Source of the DNA: Staphylococcus equorum
GTDB taxonomy: Bacteria > Bacillota > Bacilli > Staphylococcales > Staphylococcaceae
Reading direction: 5' to 3'
Assembly (NCBI RefSeq): GCF_001747895.1
Contig: NZ_LNNB01000004.1
Coordinates: 1-64,000, forward strand
Length of the DNA: 64,000 nt
In this document: positions 63,683 to 64,000 of the stretch, one piece after another
Layout of the letters: every line of letters begins with the position of its first letter
How positions within the stretch are numbered: position 1 is the stretch's first letter
Made by a program: the position numbers and the translations under genes
Notes under the pieces: generated by a model
Database searches by the model: none
Seen by the model: the letters and a program-made list of their open reading frames with translations, nothing else
What the model was told of the DNA's origin: nothing

Positions 63683-64000
63683 TTATATCTTGTGTATTTC
63701 AATTTTCTTTATTTTATCATGTTTATAAATAATAAATAACTTTATTTGATTTTTCTTATCTTTATATATTATAGCATTAAAGCCTTTGCGCAACTTTTTT
63801 TGTTTATAATGTGTTCCTAGTGTCTGTGTAACTTCTCCAACATTATTATTGATCGTTCCATTAAAATTAGTTTGCACTCTAGTATCGCCAGTTAAGGTTA
63901 TACCTTTAAGTTGAGAATCCTTTTTATTCACTTTGAAAATTAAATTAGGATGCTCTCTTTTTGAATAAAGACGATGTCTTTTTAAAATGACTTCATCTTT
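63683..64000 (-). CDS. partial gene, product unknown, cut by right edge
   Basis: The frame is open from its stop at 63683 to the last base of the window, so at least 105 codons are present and the start is missing. The visible part is basic and rich in Lys, Thr and Asn with beta-strand-like segments (VQTNFNGTINNNVGEV). I see no recognisable family motif. An internal GTG at 63931 is not a likely start because the frame continues upstream. Confidence 0.6.
   Translation of the reverse strand, partial: KDEVILKRHRLYSKREHPNLIFKVNKKDSQLKGITLTGDTRVQTNFNGTINNNVGEVTQTLGTHYKQKKLRKGFNAIIYKDKKNQIKLFIIYKHDKIKKIEIHKI

Overview
The window is low-GC Firmicute chromosome from a Staphylococcus. The calls rest on close recall of S. 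aureus orthologues: perR, the Sav1866 ABC exporter (exactly 578 codons), sgtB, the vraUTSR operon, gatD/murT, camS, pcrB, a bacterial nos and sdcS all occur in the S. aureus order. Several differences point to a coagulase-negative species, possibly the saprophyticus/xylosus/equorum group, though I cannot fix the species. These are the absence of putP between gatC and camS, a beta-helix protein after sdcS, and a repeat/small-peptide island near the right end.

Layout. 1-600: tandem promoters of a minus-strand rRNA operon whose 16S gene lies just off the left edge. 0.6-4 kb: oxidative-stress and haem genes (perR, a 2-hydroxyacid dehydrogenase, bcp, hemL paralogue). 4-16 kb: FUSC-type membrane protein, Sav1866-type exporter, ntdP-type nucleotidase, mutY, YdjM-like protein, the recX-yfhH-TagH-like-permease operon, sgtB, a DJ-1/PfpI protein. 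16-25 kb: thioesterase, ampS, ptpA, YihY/BrkB protein, vraUTSR cell-wall stress operon, map, a second FUSC protein. 25.6-33.6 kb: murT-gatD, PerR-controlled ftnA, an exonuclease, dinB, rlmD, dgkB. 33.8-46.6 kb: gatCAB, a repeat-rich gap, the pcrB-pcrA-ligA-camS operon, a VanY-type carboxypeptidase, yerC, purB. 46.8-59.3 kb: DUF2179/NETI pair, pncB-nadE, nos-pheA, sdcS, beta-helix protein, pncA, ppaC, an aldehyde dehydrogenase, a lactonase. 59.4-64 kb: an SOS-type yolD gene, seven 58-bp tandem repeats, two short genes (56 and 18 aa), a divergent C45-type hydrolase, a DUF1700/DUF4097 pair and a gene cut by the right edge.

How the genes work together. Cell-envelope functions recur: sgtB makes glycan strands, VraTSR senses wall damage, MurT/GatD amidates lipid II, and the VanY-type enzyme trims stems. 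NAD salvage is concentrated in pncA, pncB and nadE. PerR links perR itself and ftnA through visible boxes. A LexA-type box sits inside the yolD promoter.

The least explained part is 59.9-61.0 kb. A seven-copy 58-bp repeat with two potential hairpins per unit lies beside a 56-aa membrane protein gene and a self-contained short transcription unit encoding an 18-aa amphipathic peptide. The peptide unit is divergent from the C45-family hydrolase. Other unexplained structure includes a TagH-like ATPase with degenerate nucleotide-binding motifs, a nested RNA fold downstream of the DJ-1 gene, and a paired-repeat leader before the Sav1866-type gene.
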